Assembly: GCA_934130175.1 (NCBI GenBank)
Contig: CAKOXP010000007.1
Span: 9,035 to 73,034, forward strand
Direction of reading: 5' to 3'
Source: an uncultured Bacilli bacterium
GTDB taxonomy: Bacteria > Bacillota_I > Bacilli_A > RF39 > UBA660
Length of the DNA stretch: 64,000 nucleotides
The notes under the pieces were generated by a model. The model saw nothing but the letters and a program-made list of their open reading frames with translations. It ran no database searches and was not told the DNA's origin. The translations under genes were made by a program, and so were the position numbers. Of this stretch, positions 8,715 through 18,490 are shown in pieces (within the stretch, counting starts at the first letter, position 1; each line of letters begins with the position of its first letter).

Positions 8715-9675
8715 TTAATATAACATCCTCAATAATGAATCTTGGTCTTTGTTTTGTTTCATTGTAAATTTTACCAATATACTCTCCAACAATACCAATA
8801 CATAGAATTTGAAATCCACCAAAGAAACAAATCAAGGAAACAATTGTTGTCCATCCTGTAACATTATTAGAAGTAAAGTGTCCTATTACTACGTAAATTA
8901 ATAAAAGAAAACTTAGGAATGAAACAATAAATCCTGCTGTTGTAATTATTCTTATTGGTTTAATACTAAATGACAATATCCCATCCATTGCAAAATTTAA
9001 CATTTTCTTTAATGGATATTTTGACTCACCAGCAAATCTTTCATTTCTTTCATATTCAACTTTTGACGTCTTAAATCCAATTAAAGGAATAATTCCTCTT
9101 AAGAATAAGTTTACTTCCTTAAATTTTTCTAATTCATTTAAAGCTCTCTTACTCATTAAACGATAATCAGCATGATTATAAACTATTTCTACACCGAGTT
9201 TTGCCATAAATTTGTAAAAACCTTCCGCAGTTGTTCTTTTAAACCATGTATCTGTTTTTCTAGCTGATCTGACCCCATAAACGATATCACAACCGCTGTT
9301 ATATTCTTTAACCATTTTATCCATAACATTTATATCATCCTGTAAATCAGCATCCATACTTATTACAATATCTGCATATTCTTTTGCTGTCATAAGACCT
9401 GCAAGTAATGCATTTTGATGACCTCTATTTCTAGATAAATTAACACCTGTTACGAATTTATTTTCCTTGTTAAATTCACAAATTAATTCCCAAGTTGTAT
9501 CTTTTGATCCATCATTAACATACATTATTTTACTATCTTTACTAATTAGTTTGTCTTTAATCATTTTATTTAGTTTTTCTGTTAATTTTTCTGTAGTAAC
9601 AGCTAAAACCTCTTCTTCATTATAGCAAGGTATTACTACATATAAACAATTACTAATATTACTTTTAACTTTCAT
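8707..9675 (-). CDS. GtrB-type polyprenyl-phosphate glycosyltransferase (GT2)
   Basis: A 322-residue GT2 protein. LYVVIPCYNEEEVL opens the fold, MYVNDGSKDT is the nucleotide site, and DADLQDD (Asp108, Asp110) the DXD motif. Two C-terminal membrane segments (about 238-262 and 273-300) match GtrB and ArnC relatives, which load sugars onto undecaprenyl phosphate. It resembles the 3550-4485 protein but is not a near copy. The ribosome site is AGGAG six bases before the ATG. It overlaps the following GT-C-like gene, supporting a donor-synthase plus transferase pair. Confidence 0.85.
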   Translation of the reverse strand: MKVKSNISNCLYVVIPCYNEEEVLAVTTEKLTEKLNKMIKDKLISKDSKIMYVNDGSKDTTWELICEFNKENKFVTGVNLSRNRGHQNALLAGLMTAKEYADIVISMDADLQDDINVMDKMVKEYNSGCDIVYGVRSARKTDTWFKRTTAEGFYKFMAKLGVEIVYNHADYRLMSKRALNELEKFKEVNLFLRGIIPLIGFKTSKVEYERNERFAGESKYPLKKMLNFAMDGILSFSIKPIRIITTAGFIVSFLSFLLLIYVVIGHFTSNNVTGWTTIVSLICFFGGFQILCIGIVGEYIGKIYNETKQRPRFIIEDVILND

Positions 9676-9685
9676 GCTATACTCC

Positions 9686-11605
9686 TTACTTATTTAAATT
9701 CCATACTTTCTTTAAAAATTTGTATCTTTTTTGAATTTCTTTTTTTTGTTTACTATTTAGTTTAAACTCTTTATTTAATGCTGTATGAATTTTAACTATT
9801 TCATCAAAATGTGCTTGTTTTTTAGTAACCGATGTTACGTTATTTCCATGCACTCTATAATAGTTGATTGGTTTATTTGAAAAAGCAATTTTACCTTGTT
9901 TCATAATATTTATGTAAAATAACCAATCTCCTGCTTGTCTATATTTTCCTGACTCTTTAAAAAATTTGCTATAATCATCATTTTTAAATAAGACTGAAGA
10001 TACATTTGCTACTGTACAATTTAAATAAGCATAATTTTTTATTTCTTCAACTCCTGAATTAACAAAATCATAATCCCAATGACCGGTTTTTAATATGTCT
10101 ATTTCTGGTTTTATTGACTTCATGAAGATATATCCATCTTTATCAATAAATGCCGTATCAACATATGATAACACTATATCTCGATCCTTTTTGATTGGTT
10201 TTATCGCTGTTGATAAAAAGTTTTTCTCACAATAATCATCTGCTTCAGCTATCCAAACATAATCTCCTTTTGCAAGAGAAAAACCTTTTTGCCATTGTTT
10301 AAAAGCTGTACCACTGTTTGTTTCATTATAAATCTTTTTAATATTAATATATTTTTCTAATTCTAGAACAATCTTATCTATTAACTCTCTACTATTATCT
10401 TTAGAACAATCATCTAATATTATAAGTTCATCTATTTTTGTAGTTTGATATAAAATACTGTATATTCTTTGAAATAAGAATTTTTCATAATTATAGTTAG
10501 GTACAACAACTGATATTTTAATTTCATTTTCTTTAATTTTAGATTGCTTGATAGCTGCTGCTATTAAATCATCCATATCTAAATTTTCTTTTATTACTGG
10601 TTTTTTTACCTTATTATTATACCAATGATAGAACGAAATCATAGAATTTGCTATTCCATATTTTTTCTCACATGTGAATTTAACAAATAATCTATAATAA
10701 ATTCCATGTTTTTTTCCTTGTATAGCAAGGAAATTCCACCACAAATTGTTTTCTCGTATATTGTATTTTAAACTCAATTCATTAAATTTTTTTAAGAATT
10801 GTTTTCTTATTTTAGAATCTTTTTCTTTTGGAATAACGTAAATTAGAAACATTATTACTTGATTATAAATAATTGCATCCCAATATTTCTTATTTTTATT
10901 GTTTCTTGGAATCCTTTCTTCTAAAACATCTAATGCCTTAAAGATATTTAATCTTTTATCACTCAAATTTGCATTTTGAACAGATGAATTTCTTTGGATA
11001 TAGTTATAATATGTATCAGTGTTATATGATATTTTAGATGCTGATATTAAAATTGCTAATACTGTTGGAACATCTTCATTCATAATACCTTCTACAAATT
11101 TATATTTCATTAATTGTTCTTTTTTAAAGATTTTATTACATGGACTTGCTGCTAAACCATTATCAATAAAACTATATTTGTCATTAACATTTGTACAAGC
11201 AACGCTTCTAATATCTGTACCATCAACATTATCATATCGTACAAAAATATCACATACAACCACATCTGCTTTTTCTTTTTGCATTTGATTGATCATTGAT
11301 TCATAAAAATTAGATTCTATATAATCATCACTATCAATAAATGATATATACTCATTAGAGGCAATATCTAAAGCTTTGTTTCTAGAATAACCTGCTCCTT
11401 TATTTTCTTCATTTTTAATACCAATAATATTATCATATTTTTTTTGATATTCTTTTATTAATTTCCAAGTATTATCACTTGAACAATCATCAACTAATAT
11501 TATTTCTAAATTTTTGTAAGTTTGATTTAAAATTGATTCTAAACAAGAATCTAAATAATTTTCTACATTGTAACATGGAATTATTACTGTTATTCCTTTT
11601 TTCAT
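9686..11605 (-). CDS. two-domain GT2 glycosyltransferase
   Basis: About 639 residues from MKKGITVIIPCYN; the ATG three codons upstream directly abuts the GAGAGG ribosome site and is less likely. Two GT2 catalytic domains are joined in one chain: the first, residues about 1-230, has VDDCSSDNTW and DSDDYIE; the second, about 345-580, starts ISVVVPNYNYEKF, with LDDCSKDNS and EADDYCE. Both retain the Asp-x-Asp-type motif, so both may be active. Such double enzymes often add alternating sugars in a polysaccharide backbone. No membrane segments are seen. It lies just downstream of the rhamnosyltransferase-like gene. Confidence 0.85.
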   Translation of the reverse strand: MKKGITVIIPCYNVENYLDSCLESILNQTYKNLEIILVDDCSSDNTWKLIKEYQKKYDNIIGIKNEENKGAGYSRNKALDIASNEYISFIDSDDYIESNFYESMINQMQKEKADVVVCDIFVRYDNVDGTDIRSVACTNVNDKYSFIDNGLAASPCNKIFKKEQLMKYKFVEGIMNEDVPTVLAILISASKISYNTDTYYNYIQRNSSVQNANLSDKRLNIFKALDVLEERIPRNNKNKKYWDAIIYNQVIMFLIYVIPKEKDSKIRKQFLKKFNELSLKYNIRENNLWWNFLAIQGKKHGIYYRLFVKFTCEKKYGIANSMISFYHWYNNKVKKPVIKENLDMDDLIAAAIKQSKIKENEIKISVVVPNYNYEKFLFQRIYSILYQTTKIDELIILDDCSKDNSRELIDKIVLELEKYINIKKIYNETNSGTAFKQWQKGFSLAKGDYVWIAEADDYCEKNFLSTAIKPIKKDRDIVLSYVDTAFIDKDGYIFMKSIKPEIDILKTGHWDYDFVNSGVEEIKNYAYLNCTVANVSSVLFKNDDYSKFFKESGKYRQAGDWLFYINIMKQGKIAFSNKPINYYRVHGNNVTSVTKKQAHFDEIVKIHTALNKEFKLNSKQKKEIQKRYKFLKKVWNLNK

Positions 11606-11620
11606 ATTTTCCATCCTCTC

Positions 11621-12451
11621 TTATTTTGACATTTCCTTCTCAAGTAATTTTAAAGATTTTAAGATTTCTTTATTTCTAAAGATTAAGGAACTATATTTTT
11701 TATTATTAAATTTTTTTGAAAGAGAACTTCCCTCTTTATGATAAAGTTCTATTTTTGGACTATACAGTGTAATCAAATTATTTTTTTTAGCTCTAAGTGC
11801 TAAAAACTCTTCTTCATGAAACAAAAACGTTTTTGGATAAAAAACATCATTGTATTTTTCATAATATTTCTTTGAAAAAATCAATGCACAACCATGAAGT
11901 GCTACTCCTGTTTCATCATTTTTACCGTTAGTTGATAAAACCTTTTTTCTAAATATACTTTTGACTGATAAATATATCTTTAATAAAAACCTTAAAAATA
12001 CATTTTGATATATTTTAATTAATTTTTCTGTATACTTAATTCTTTCTTGAACTTCTTCTAGACTTTGATATGCCTTAAAAGGGTTACATGAATCTGATTC
12101 TTCCGGCAATATTCTAGGCCCTAACATATCAAAATTATATTTTTGATATAGTTTTTCTATTTGTGTTATAAAGTCTTTCTGTTCAATAATAACATCATTA
12201 TTAATTACACATAGAAATTCTGGTTTAAAATGTTTAATAGCATATTTACACCCTATGTTATTTGCTTTTGCGAATCCTACATTTTCCTCATTAACAATTA
12301 ATTTGTCCACTCTTTTTTCTATTAATTTTAAATTATCATAATCTTTAGAATTAGATACAACCACTATCTTTGATTCAAATTTTTTTAAAGAATCAAGACA
12401 TTCTAAGGTGTCTTTAATATTATTATAATGAAGAATTACAAATGTTATCAT
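11621..12451 (-). CDS. GT2 glycosyltransferase, rhamnosyltransferase-like (WbbL/RfbF type)
   Basis: A 276-residue soluble GT2 protein. ITFVILHYNNIKDTLECL opens the fold, ENVGFAKANNIGC follows the nucleotide site, and INNDVII is the metal motif. LHGCALIFSKKYYEK and FHEEEFLALRA match the acceptor-side signature of the dTDP-rhamnosyltransferase group. The start codon overlaps the stop of the ABC permease gene as ATGA, so translation is coupled. With rmlABCD in the same operon, rhamnose is the likely donor sugar, but this is inference. Confidence 0.8.
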   Translation of the reverse strand: MITFVILHYNNIKDTLECLDSLKKFESKIVVVSNSKDYDNLKLIEKRVDKLIVNEENVGFAKANNIGCKYAIKHFKPEFLCVINNDVIIEQKDFITQIEKLYQKYNFDMLGPRILPEESDSCNPFKAYQSLEEVQERIKYTEKLIKIYQNVFLRFLLKIYLSVKSIFRKKVLSTNGKNDETGVALHGCALIFSKKYYEKYNDVFYPKTFLFHEEEFLALRAKKNNLITLYSPKIELYHKEGSSLSKKFNNKKYSSLIFRNKEILKSLKLLEKEMSK

Positions 12452-13215
12452 ACTTCTTCAGCAAATCCTTTCTTTAATTTTCTAAAGATTAGAACTCCTA
12501 TTATTAGAAGAATTATGCTTACTGCTAATACTCCAAATAAAGCTAAAAAATGTGGACATTGTTTATAATAAAATATATCTCTGTAACTATTAATTATAGT
12601 AGTCATTGGATTTAAGTATAGTAACCAACGATATTTTTCAGGAAATAGAGATGTTGAGTACAACACTGGAGTTGCATAAAACATCATTGTTACAATGAAG
12701 TTAATTATATATTCAGCATCCCTTACATAGACATCGATTGCACTTGTAATAAGAATTATTCCTATTGTTAAAATATATTGAGTTATAGCAATTAAAGGTA
12801 ACCATAAGATATTAAAACTAAATCCAATTCCACTAAATAACAAAAAAATTAAGATTATTGGTACAGATATAAAATAATTAACTAAACCACTTGTTGCTGT
12901 GGAAAGTGGTAATATTTCTCTTGGAAAATATACCTTTTTTATAATATCTGCATTACCTAAAACACAGAATGTTCCTTGTGAAATAACTGTTGTAAACCAG
13001 TTCCAAGGTAATATTGCTATTACGATATAGGTAACATAATTATCTTGACTATTTTTTAATATGAATGGAAAAACTATTGCATATACTAATGCCATTAATA
13101 ATGGATTTATAAAAGACCATAACACGCCTAGAAATGAACCTTTATATTTTCCTCTAATGTCTTTTTTTACATTTGTTTTCAAAAATTCTCTATAATTATA
13201 AATTTCTTTTATCAT
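12448..13215 (-). CDS. ABC-2 polysaccharide export permease (Wzm/TagG/RgpC type)
   Basis: A 255-residue integral membrane protein. A short amphipathic N-terminus (YREFLKTNVKKDIRGKYKGS) precedes six membrane helices, the normal plan and length of Wzm, TagG and RgpC. LGVLWSFINPLLMALVYAIV and the C-terminal YLNPMTTIINSYRDIFYY are typical of the family. It forms a transporter with the ATPase at 13225-13965 and would export a lipid-linked polysaccharide. It is one of only three genes here that end in TGA, and that TGA is directly followed by an in-frame TAA. Ribosome site AGGAG. Confidence 0.9.
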   Translation of the reverse strand: MIKEIYNYREFLKTNVKKDIRGKYKGSFLGVLWSFINPLLMALVYAIVFPFILKNSQDNYVTYIVIAILPWNWFTTVISQGTFCVLGNADIIKKVYFPREILPLSTATSGLVNYFISVPIILIFLLFSGIGFSFNILWLPLIAITQYILTIGIILITSAIDVYVRDAEYIINFIVTMMFYATPVLYSTSLFPEKYRWLLYLNPMTTIINSYRDIFYYKQCPHFLALFGVLAVSIILLIIGVLIFRKLKKGFAEEV

Positions 13216-13224
13216 AAACTACTC

Positions 13225-13965
13225 CTATCCGCAAACTTTCAAATATTCATCAATTACTTCAGTCGGTATTCCATCCATTCTTACTTTTCCTTCATAAATC
13301 CAAATTGCTCTGGTACATAGTTTTTTTACTTGCTCTAAGCTATGAGTAACAATAACAATAGTTTTGTCACTTTCTTTTAATTCTCTTAATTTAGCAAAAC
13401 ACTTATCTTGAAAGTGTTGATCACCTACTGCTAAAATTTCATCAATAAGTAAAATATCAGCATCCACATTAATTGCTACAGAAAAGGCAAGTCTCATATA
13501 CATACCAGATGAATAAGTTCTAACCGGACTATCAATAAATTCACCAAGTTCAGAAAATTCTATAATTTCGTCTACTCTTTTTTCAATTTCTTCTCTTGTT
13601 AATCCAAAAATAGAGGCATTAAAGTAAATGTTTTCTCTACCTGTAAAATCAGGATGAAAACCTGCTCCTAATTCTAATAATGATGTTAATTTACCATTAG
13701 TAATTAATTTCCCTTTAGTAGGATAAATGATTTTTGTCATTAGCTTTAACAATGTAGATTTACCACTACCATTAGTACCTATTAGAGCAACAGTTTCTCC
13801 TTTTTCTATATTTAAATTAATATTCTCTAAAACTTTTCTACTCTCTTCTTTTTTCTTATTCCAAAATACTAGTCTTTCTTTTAATGTTTTTGGCTTATCA
13901 TAAAAAAGTTTAAATTCTTTTGTTAGATTTTCAACTTTAATAGCATACTTAATATCTTTATCCAT
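13225..13965 (-). CDS. ABC polysaccharide export ATPase (Wzt/TagH/RgpD type)
   Basis: A 246-residue ATPase starting at MDKDIKYAIKVENLTK; an upstream TTG overlaps the GAGGGAG ribosome site and is rejected. Walker A is GTNGSGKST (63-71), the signature YSSGM (151-155), Walker B ILLIDE (171-176), and the switch His is in IVTHS. The long insert between strand one and Walker A (TLKERLVFWNKKKE) is characteristic of polysaccharide exporters. The protein stops after the nucleotide-binding domain, so it lacks the carbohydrate-binding C-terminal domain of those Wzt proteins that recognise a capped chain end; RgpD-like exporters are similar. Partner: permease at 12448-13215. Confidence 0.9.
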   Translation of the reverse strand: MDKDIKYAIKVENLTKEFKLFYDKPKTLKERLVFWNKKKEESRKVLENINLNIEKGETVALIGTNGSGKSTLLKLMTKIIYPTKGKLITNGKLTSLLELGAGFHPDFTGRENIYFNASIFGLTREEIEKRVDEIIEFSELGEFIDSPVRTYSSGMYMRLAFSVAINVDADILLIDEILAVGDQHFQDKCFAKLRELKESDKTIVIVTHSLEQVKKLCTRAIWIYEGKVRMDGIPTEVIDEYLKVCG

Positions 13966-14003
13966 ATACTTCTCCCTCAAATTTTCTTTATTGCACTAAT
14001 AAA

Positions 14004-14009
14004 AGTATA
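14004..14009 (-). promoter_or_regulatory. -10 element before the ABC exporter genes
   Basis: TATACT on the minus strand, directly downstream of the muramidase terminator and about 40 bases before the exporter ATPase start. No clear -35 is seen. It would let the left half of the locus be transcribed independently of the right half. Confidence 0.4.
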
Positions 14010-14023
14010 ACATATATAAATGA

Positions 14024-14048
14024 AAAAAACTACAAATTGTAGTTTTTT
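14024..14048 (-). terminator. terminator of the GH25 muramidase gene
   Basis: A 12-bp perfect inverted repeat (AAAAAACTACAA / TTGTAGTTTTTT) with a minimal loop and a T run on the minus strand. The stop codon of the muramidase gene overlaps its 5' arm. Confidence 0.7.
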
Positions 14049-16143
14049 ACCAATAAAATATACTTAGATCAACATTTCCTGATATACCAGGTAGACTACC
14101 TTTGCTTGTATATTGCCAACCTCTATAACTTCCTTTGTAACCACAATCTGTTGCATAATGGGCTATCCATCCTATTTGTTGTCTACCATAATCACTTAAC
14201 CTTGTTTCTGCATAATTTTTTCCAGTATAAACACTCATACCTATACCAATATTATTTAAGGCTGCTTTATAGGTGCTAATAATAGAATCATAACTTGCAA
14301 CAGAAATAGTATCAGAAGAATGCCCATCAGCTGCATTATACCATGATTCAATATCATAATATACATCCATATATAGACTCAAATTATTATTTCTATACCA
14401 ATCAATTAAGTGATTTGCTTCTAATTGAGCCTCATAAGCATTTTCTGCTGTTGAAAAATGATAAATTGTATATGGTATTTTTAAACGAGTTACTTGAGCA
14501 AGATTATGTAAAAACCTAGAGTCCATTCCTAAACTATATCCGACTCTCAAGATAACTCCATCAATTTCTCCAGAAGACCAAAGTTTATCCCAGTCAACAT
14601 ATCCTTGATGTTTAGAAATATCAGCAATCACTTTAATATTTTTATGCTGTAATTCACCACTTGCCGAGAATTCATATCTTACACCAGCTATTTTACAAAT
14701 GTATTTTGCGCGAGAACCATCTCCATAAAAGTAGTATTCTTTCCCATTTATAGTTTGCCAACCACTTTTTAAACATCCAGAATTATCAAAAGCATACCAA
14801 TTGCCATCTATGTATTGATTTCCTGTTAGTATAACTCCGTTGCTATCTGAATAATACTGTCTTTTATCCATAGTTATGCTCCAGCCTTTTTTTAGTATTC
14901 CAGTGTTTTCTCCAAAATGATATCTTTTACCATCTATATCATATATACCTTTGTACATACCTTTTTCATAACTGAAGTAATATGTATTACCTTCTATTTG
15001 TTGCCATCCTTCTTGAAGGATACCATTGTTATCGGAATAATACTGTCTTTTATCCATAGTTATACTCCAACATTTTTTTAGTATTCCGGTATTTTCTCCA
15101 AAATGATATCTTTTACCATCTATATCATAGATACCTTTGTACATACCTTTTTCATAACTGAAGTAATATGTATTACCTTCTATTTGTTGCCATTCTTCTT
15201 GAAGGATACCATTGTTATCGGAATAATACTGTCTTTTATCCATAGTTATACTCCAACCTTTTTTTAGTATTCCGGTATTTTCTCCAAAATGATATCTTTT
15301 ACCATCTATATCATATATACCTTTGTACATACCTTTTTCGCAATTGAAGTAATACATATTACCATCTATTTGTTGCCATCCTTCTTGAAGAATACCATTA
15401 TTATTGGAATAATACTGTCTTTTATCCATAGTTATACTCCAACCCTTTTTTAGTATTCCAGTATTTTCTCCAAAATGATATTTCTTTCCTTCTATTTCAT
15501 GTATGCCTTTTATCATTTTTCCGTCCTGATAATAGTAAATATTACCACCTATAGATACCCATTTATCAAGTAATATTCCTTGACTATTAAAAGTATAATT
15601 AATACCATCTATTTGCTGCATATCTTTGTACATACCTTTTTCATAACTGAAGTAATATGTATTGCCATCTATTTGTTGCCATCCTTCTTGAAGGATACCA
15701 TTGTTATCGGAATAATACTGTCTTTTATCCATAGTTATGCTCCAGCCTTTTTTTAGTATTCCAGTATTTTCTCCAAAATGATATTTTTTACCATCTATAT
15801 CATATATACCTTTATACATACCTTTTTCATAACTGAAGTAATATGTATTACCTTCTATTTGTTGCCATCCTTCTTGAAGGATACCATTGTTATCGGAATA
15901 ATACTGTCTTTTATCCATAGTTATACTCCAACCTTTTTTTAGTATTCCGGTATTTTCTCCAAAATGATATTTTTTTCCTTCTATCTCATATATACCCTTT
16001 AAAGCAACTCCATTTTGGTAACAATAAGTATTGCCGTCAGATGAAGTTTCCCAAACAAAATTTTGTAAATCGTTTGCAAAAACATTTTTAGGTATTATTA
16101 ATAACATTATTATAAAATAAATAAAAACAAATGTTTTCTTCAT
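14047..16143 (-). CDS. secreted GH25 muramidase with choline/glucan-binding-type wall repeats
   Basis: A 698-residue exported protein. Residues 1-24 are a signal peptide (basic MKKTF, hydrophobic core, NVFA before the mature end). Residues 25-490 are aromatic, Gly-rich wall-binding repeats of the PF01473/PF19127 kind (GWQQIEGNTYYF, GKKYHFGENTGIL). They are arranged as 62-residue units, with six copies of the MDKRQYYS segment. Residues about 501-698 are a glycoside hydrolase family 25 lysozyme domain: DISKHQG with Asp508, DIES with Glu599, and WIAHYA and VDLSIFYW at the end. It would cut the muramic acid-GlcNAc bond while bound to the wall. Position between polysaccharide export genes suggests action on wall carrying that polymer; this link is inference. 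Confidence 0.9.
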   Translation of the reverse strand: MKKTFVFIYFIIMLLIIPKNVFANDLQNFVWETSSDGNTYCYQNGVALKGIYEIEGKKYHFGENTGILKKGWSITMDKRQYYSDNNGILQEGWQQIEGNTYYFSYEKGMYKGIYDIDGKKYHFGENTGILKKGWSITMDKRQYYSDNNGILQEGWQQIDGNTYYFSYEKGMYKDMQQIDGINYTFNSQGILLDKWVSIGGNIYYYQDGKMIKGIHEIEGKKYHFGENTGILKKGWSITMDKRQYYSNNNGILQEGWQQIDGNMYYFNCEKGMYKGIYDIDGKRYHFGENTGILKKGWSITMDKRQYYSDNNGILQEEWQQIEGNTYYFSYEKGMYKGIYDIDGKRYHFGENTGILKKCWSITMDKRQYYSDNNGILQEGWQQIEGNTYYFSYEKGMYKGIYDIDGKRYHFGENTGILKKGWSITMDKRQYYSDSNGVILTGNQYIDGNWYAFDNSGCLKSGWQTINGKEYYFYGDGSRAKYICKIAGVRYEFSASGELQHKNIKVIADISKHQGYVDWDKLWSSGEIDGVILRVGYSLGMDSRFLHNLAQVTRLKIPYTIYHFSTAENAYEAQLEANHLIDWYRNNNLSLYMDVYYDIESWYNAADGHSSDTISVASYDSIISTYKAALNNIGIGMSVYTGKNYAETRLSDYGRQQIGWIAHYATDCGYKGSYRGWQYTSKGSLPGISGNVDLSIFYW
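14861..16000 (-). repeat. 186-bp tandem coding repeats in the muramidase gene
   Basis: The segment encoding KRQYYS recurs at about 14861, 15047, 15233, 15419, 15722 and 15908: the period is exactly 186 bases except for one 303-base step where a diverged insert of 39 residues lies. Neighbouring copies are nearly identical at DNA level, including synonymous sites, so recent duplication or gene conversion is likely and copy number may vary between strains. Confidence 0.9.
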
Positions 16144-16152
16144 TTTCTATAT

Positions 16153-17235
16153 TTACCTCCTGTTTTTTCCTAATATCCTTAATATTTTTTCCTTTAATTG
16201 CCAAGTTTTTGAATTTAGTACCTTATTTAATTCTTCTTTATAGTAATCACGTTCTCGTTCTTTTTCACTTATAATTTTCTGATTAACAATTTCTATTTCT
16301 TGTTTTTCTCTTCTTAGCCTGTTGATAATTCCTTCAGACACTTTAATTGTGTTTGATAATATCAATTTCTTATTCAAACCCTTATAATATTTTATATTTA
16401 TATCCTTACAAAATGATAAACTGATTGGATTATTTGTGTATGTAATATGAATTTCTTTATCAACAACACTGTAGTATTTAGAGAACTTTAATAGTGTTTT
16501 CTTAGATATAGACCCTTTTTCTATAATTTCATCTAAAATTTCATATTGATGAAAGCCAAACCCCTCACTTCTATCATGAAAACTACTGTGATTAAGTCGA
16601 CCAATAATCACTTTATTCATTAATTGTTCTTTACTTCTAACGGGAAAATGAGCAATGTATAAATCACGATTAATATCTTCTGGTAAAATTTGACCATCTT
16701 GACATCTAGCTGAATGTGATCCCATTTCTAAAAATATTCCCTTTGAATAAATATTTTTAGAAATAAAACATTTATAATTGCACTTTTGTTCTTCTTTTTC
16801 TTTTCTTCTTGAAACAATTTTTTTGGGAATAAATAAATCATCATTATCATTTTCTGTCAAAACGTAATTTTCCATCCTATATTTATATAAATAATTTTTG
16901 TCCAGGTTTTCTATTATATTTCTTGGATTTTCACCCTTATATGAACAAACAAATTCATCTGCATCGATAGGAAAAACAAAATCCGGTTTATATTTGTTAA
17001 TCGTATAATTTAATAATTCATTTCTTCTTACAGTTTGATCAAATACTGTATTTTGATCTATTAATATATCTATATTGTATCCTTCTTTTTTTAATTGTTT
17101 TAGAATTGTTAATGTATTATCATTACTACAATTATCAGATATAACAATCCCGTCAAAAACATTCATACTATATCTAACAAAACTTTCTATAATGTCTTCT
17201 TCATCTCTAACTGTGGTAAAAGCCCATATTTTCAT
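16153..17235 (-). CDS. GT2-like glycosyltransferase (Glyco_tranf_2_4/GT92-like) with C-terminal coiled coil
   Basis: A 360-residue soluble protein. KIWAFTTVRDEEDIIESFVRY at the start, then SDNCSNDNT and PIDADEF (Asp91, Asp93) fit the Glyco_tranf_2_4 (PF13704) fold, in which the first strand is followed by ARNE/RDE-like residues. Late histidines (IAHFPVRS, LNHSSFHDRSEGFGFHQY) are typical of this group. Residues about 300-360 are highly charged (RLRREKQEIE, SEKERERDYYKEELNKV) and predicted coiled coil, ending basic; this may tether it to other enzymes or to the membrane. Its TATAAT element and GGAG site suggest it can be expressed with the muramidase behind it. Confidence 0.75.
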   Translation of the reverse strand: MKIWAFTTVRDEEDIIESFVRYSMNVFDGIVISDNCSNDNTLTILKQLKKEGYNIDILIDQNTVFDQTVRRNELLNYTINKYKPDFVFPIDADEFVCSYKGENPRNIIENLDKNYLYKYRMENYVLTENDNDDLFIPKKIVSRRKEKEEQKCNYKCFISKNIYSKGIFLEMGSHSARCQDGQILPEDINRDLYIAHFPVRSKEQLMNKVIIGRLNHSSFHDRSEGFGFHQYEILDEIIEKGSISKKTLLKFSKYYSVVDKEIHITYTNNPISLSFCKDINIKYYKGLNKKLILSNTIKVSEGIINRLRREKQEIEIVNQKIISEKERERDYYKEELNKVLNSKTWQLKEKILRILGKNRR

Positions 17236-17292
17236 ATTATCTTCTCCTTTTATATAGTATTATAGTACGTTTTTCTTAATAACTTTTTTGCT

Positions 17293-18408
17293 TTATATTC
17301 TGCTAATGTAATTATAAAATCTTTCTTTTTCTTTTTTTACTATTTTTCTATTGTTAATAAATTTAGTTATTAAATTTCTTGTATATTCAATTAATATACA
17401 AACTGTAAAAATTAGTATAGCACATAAGAACATATATATAATTGATCTCGGTCCCTTCATCATTCCATTATCTATTCTTAATTTTTTATATAATATTAAT
17501 CTTATTAAATCATTATCGTGTATTAAATACACACCCAATATTATACTTGCTACCTTATTAATAAATCTATTTTTTATTGTTAATGTTTCAAAATATAGGA
17601 AATAACAAATTGATTGAATAATGTCAATTGGTGTTGAATAATTATATTGACTATTCATAATATACTTAGAAAATAAATTAACCACTGGATTAATACAATT
17701 ATTAAGTTGTTTAGCAAATATAATAATTACAAAATTAGCAATTGCACAAAAAATAAATCCAAAAAGAAATACTAATTGTCTTTTTTCCCTTGAATATATC
17801 TTAAAATGATAATTATCTTTTATAGGATACTTTCTAAAATATGCTCCTAATAAATATAAATAGCAAAATTGAATAATAGTATATCCATTGTTACTTACAG
17901 TAACATTGTTAGTTATAAATGGAATTATAGAAAATATTAAAAATGATATTAATAATAATTTTCGATATTCATTATGTTTCAGGTTTTCTATTAATTTATT
18001 AATAAAAGGACTTAATAAATAAATTATTAGATAGCAATTTATAAACCAATATTTTCCTGAACCAATTGGAAATAAATCGATAATAAAATCTATTGGTGCT
18101 AATTCAATAAATTTAAATTGTGTTAAAAATAGTAAGATTATCACTCTATAAAACCAAACCAATAAAAACAATCTTAAAAACTTTTTTAATGAAAATTTTG
18201 ATTTTGATTGAAAATATCCTGTTACTAATACAAATGAATTAACATGTACTACAAATAATGCTAATAAAAAATTATAGAGTAAATTTGTTGCACCTGTACT
18301 CATAGTTATTAATTTTCCATGAATAATGATGTGCCATAAGACAATCATAAACATTGATATTATTCTCATTAATTCAAAATTTGATTCTCTTTCATGTGTT
18401 AACTTCAT
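17293..18408 (-). CDS. acyltransferase 3 family membrane O-acyltransferase
   Basis: A 371-residue protein with about ten membrane helices. The N-terminus ESNFELMRIISMFMIVLWHIIIHG contains the conserved Arg15 and His26 pair of PF01757 acyltransferases, which move acetyl or other acyl groups to sugars at the outer face. It is probably responsible for O-acetylation of the polysaccharide. It has its own sigma-A-type promoter (18461-18489) and starts after a terminator, so it may be regulated separately. The SGNH hydrolase at 23749 could be a partner or an antagonist. Confidence 0.85.
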   Translation of the reverse strand: MKLTHERESNFELMRIISMFMIVLWHIIIHGKLITMSTGATNLLYNFLLALFVVHVNSFVLVTGYFQSKSKFSLKKFLRLFLLVWFYRVIILLFLTQFKFIELAPIDFIIDLFPIGSGKYWFINCYLIIYLLSPFINKLIENLKHNEYRKLLLISFLIFSIIPFITNNVTVSNNGYTIIQFCYLYLLGAYFRKYPIKDNYHFKIYSREKRQLVFLFGFIFCAIANFVIIIFAKQLNNCINPVVNLFSKYIMNSQYNYSTPIDIIQSICYFLYFETLTIKNRFINKVASIILGVYLIHDNDLIRLILYKKLRIDNGMMKGPRSIIYMFLCAILIFTVCILIEYTRNLITKFINNRKIVKKEKERFYNYISRI

Positions 18409-18460
18409 AACCCTATCCCCTAACTAAATTATTGTTCTCCCTATAATATTCTACATATAA

Positions 18461-18489
18461 ATTATACCATACTAAGTATTATAAATCAA
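18461..18489 (-). promoter_or_regulatory. sigma-A promoter before the acyltransferase gene
   Basis: On the minus strand TTGATT (18484-18489) and TATAAT (18461-18466) are separated by 17 bases. Transcription would start near 18454 and give a leader of about 45 bases before the ATG. Confidence 0.65.
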
Positions 18490-18490
18490 A

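Noticed and set aside
14861..16000. CRISPR-like or VNTR array
   Set aside because: The 186-bp repeats are in frame, translate to wall-binding units and have no unique spacers.
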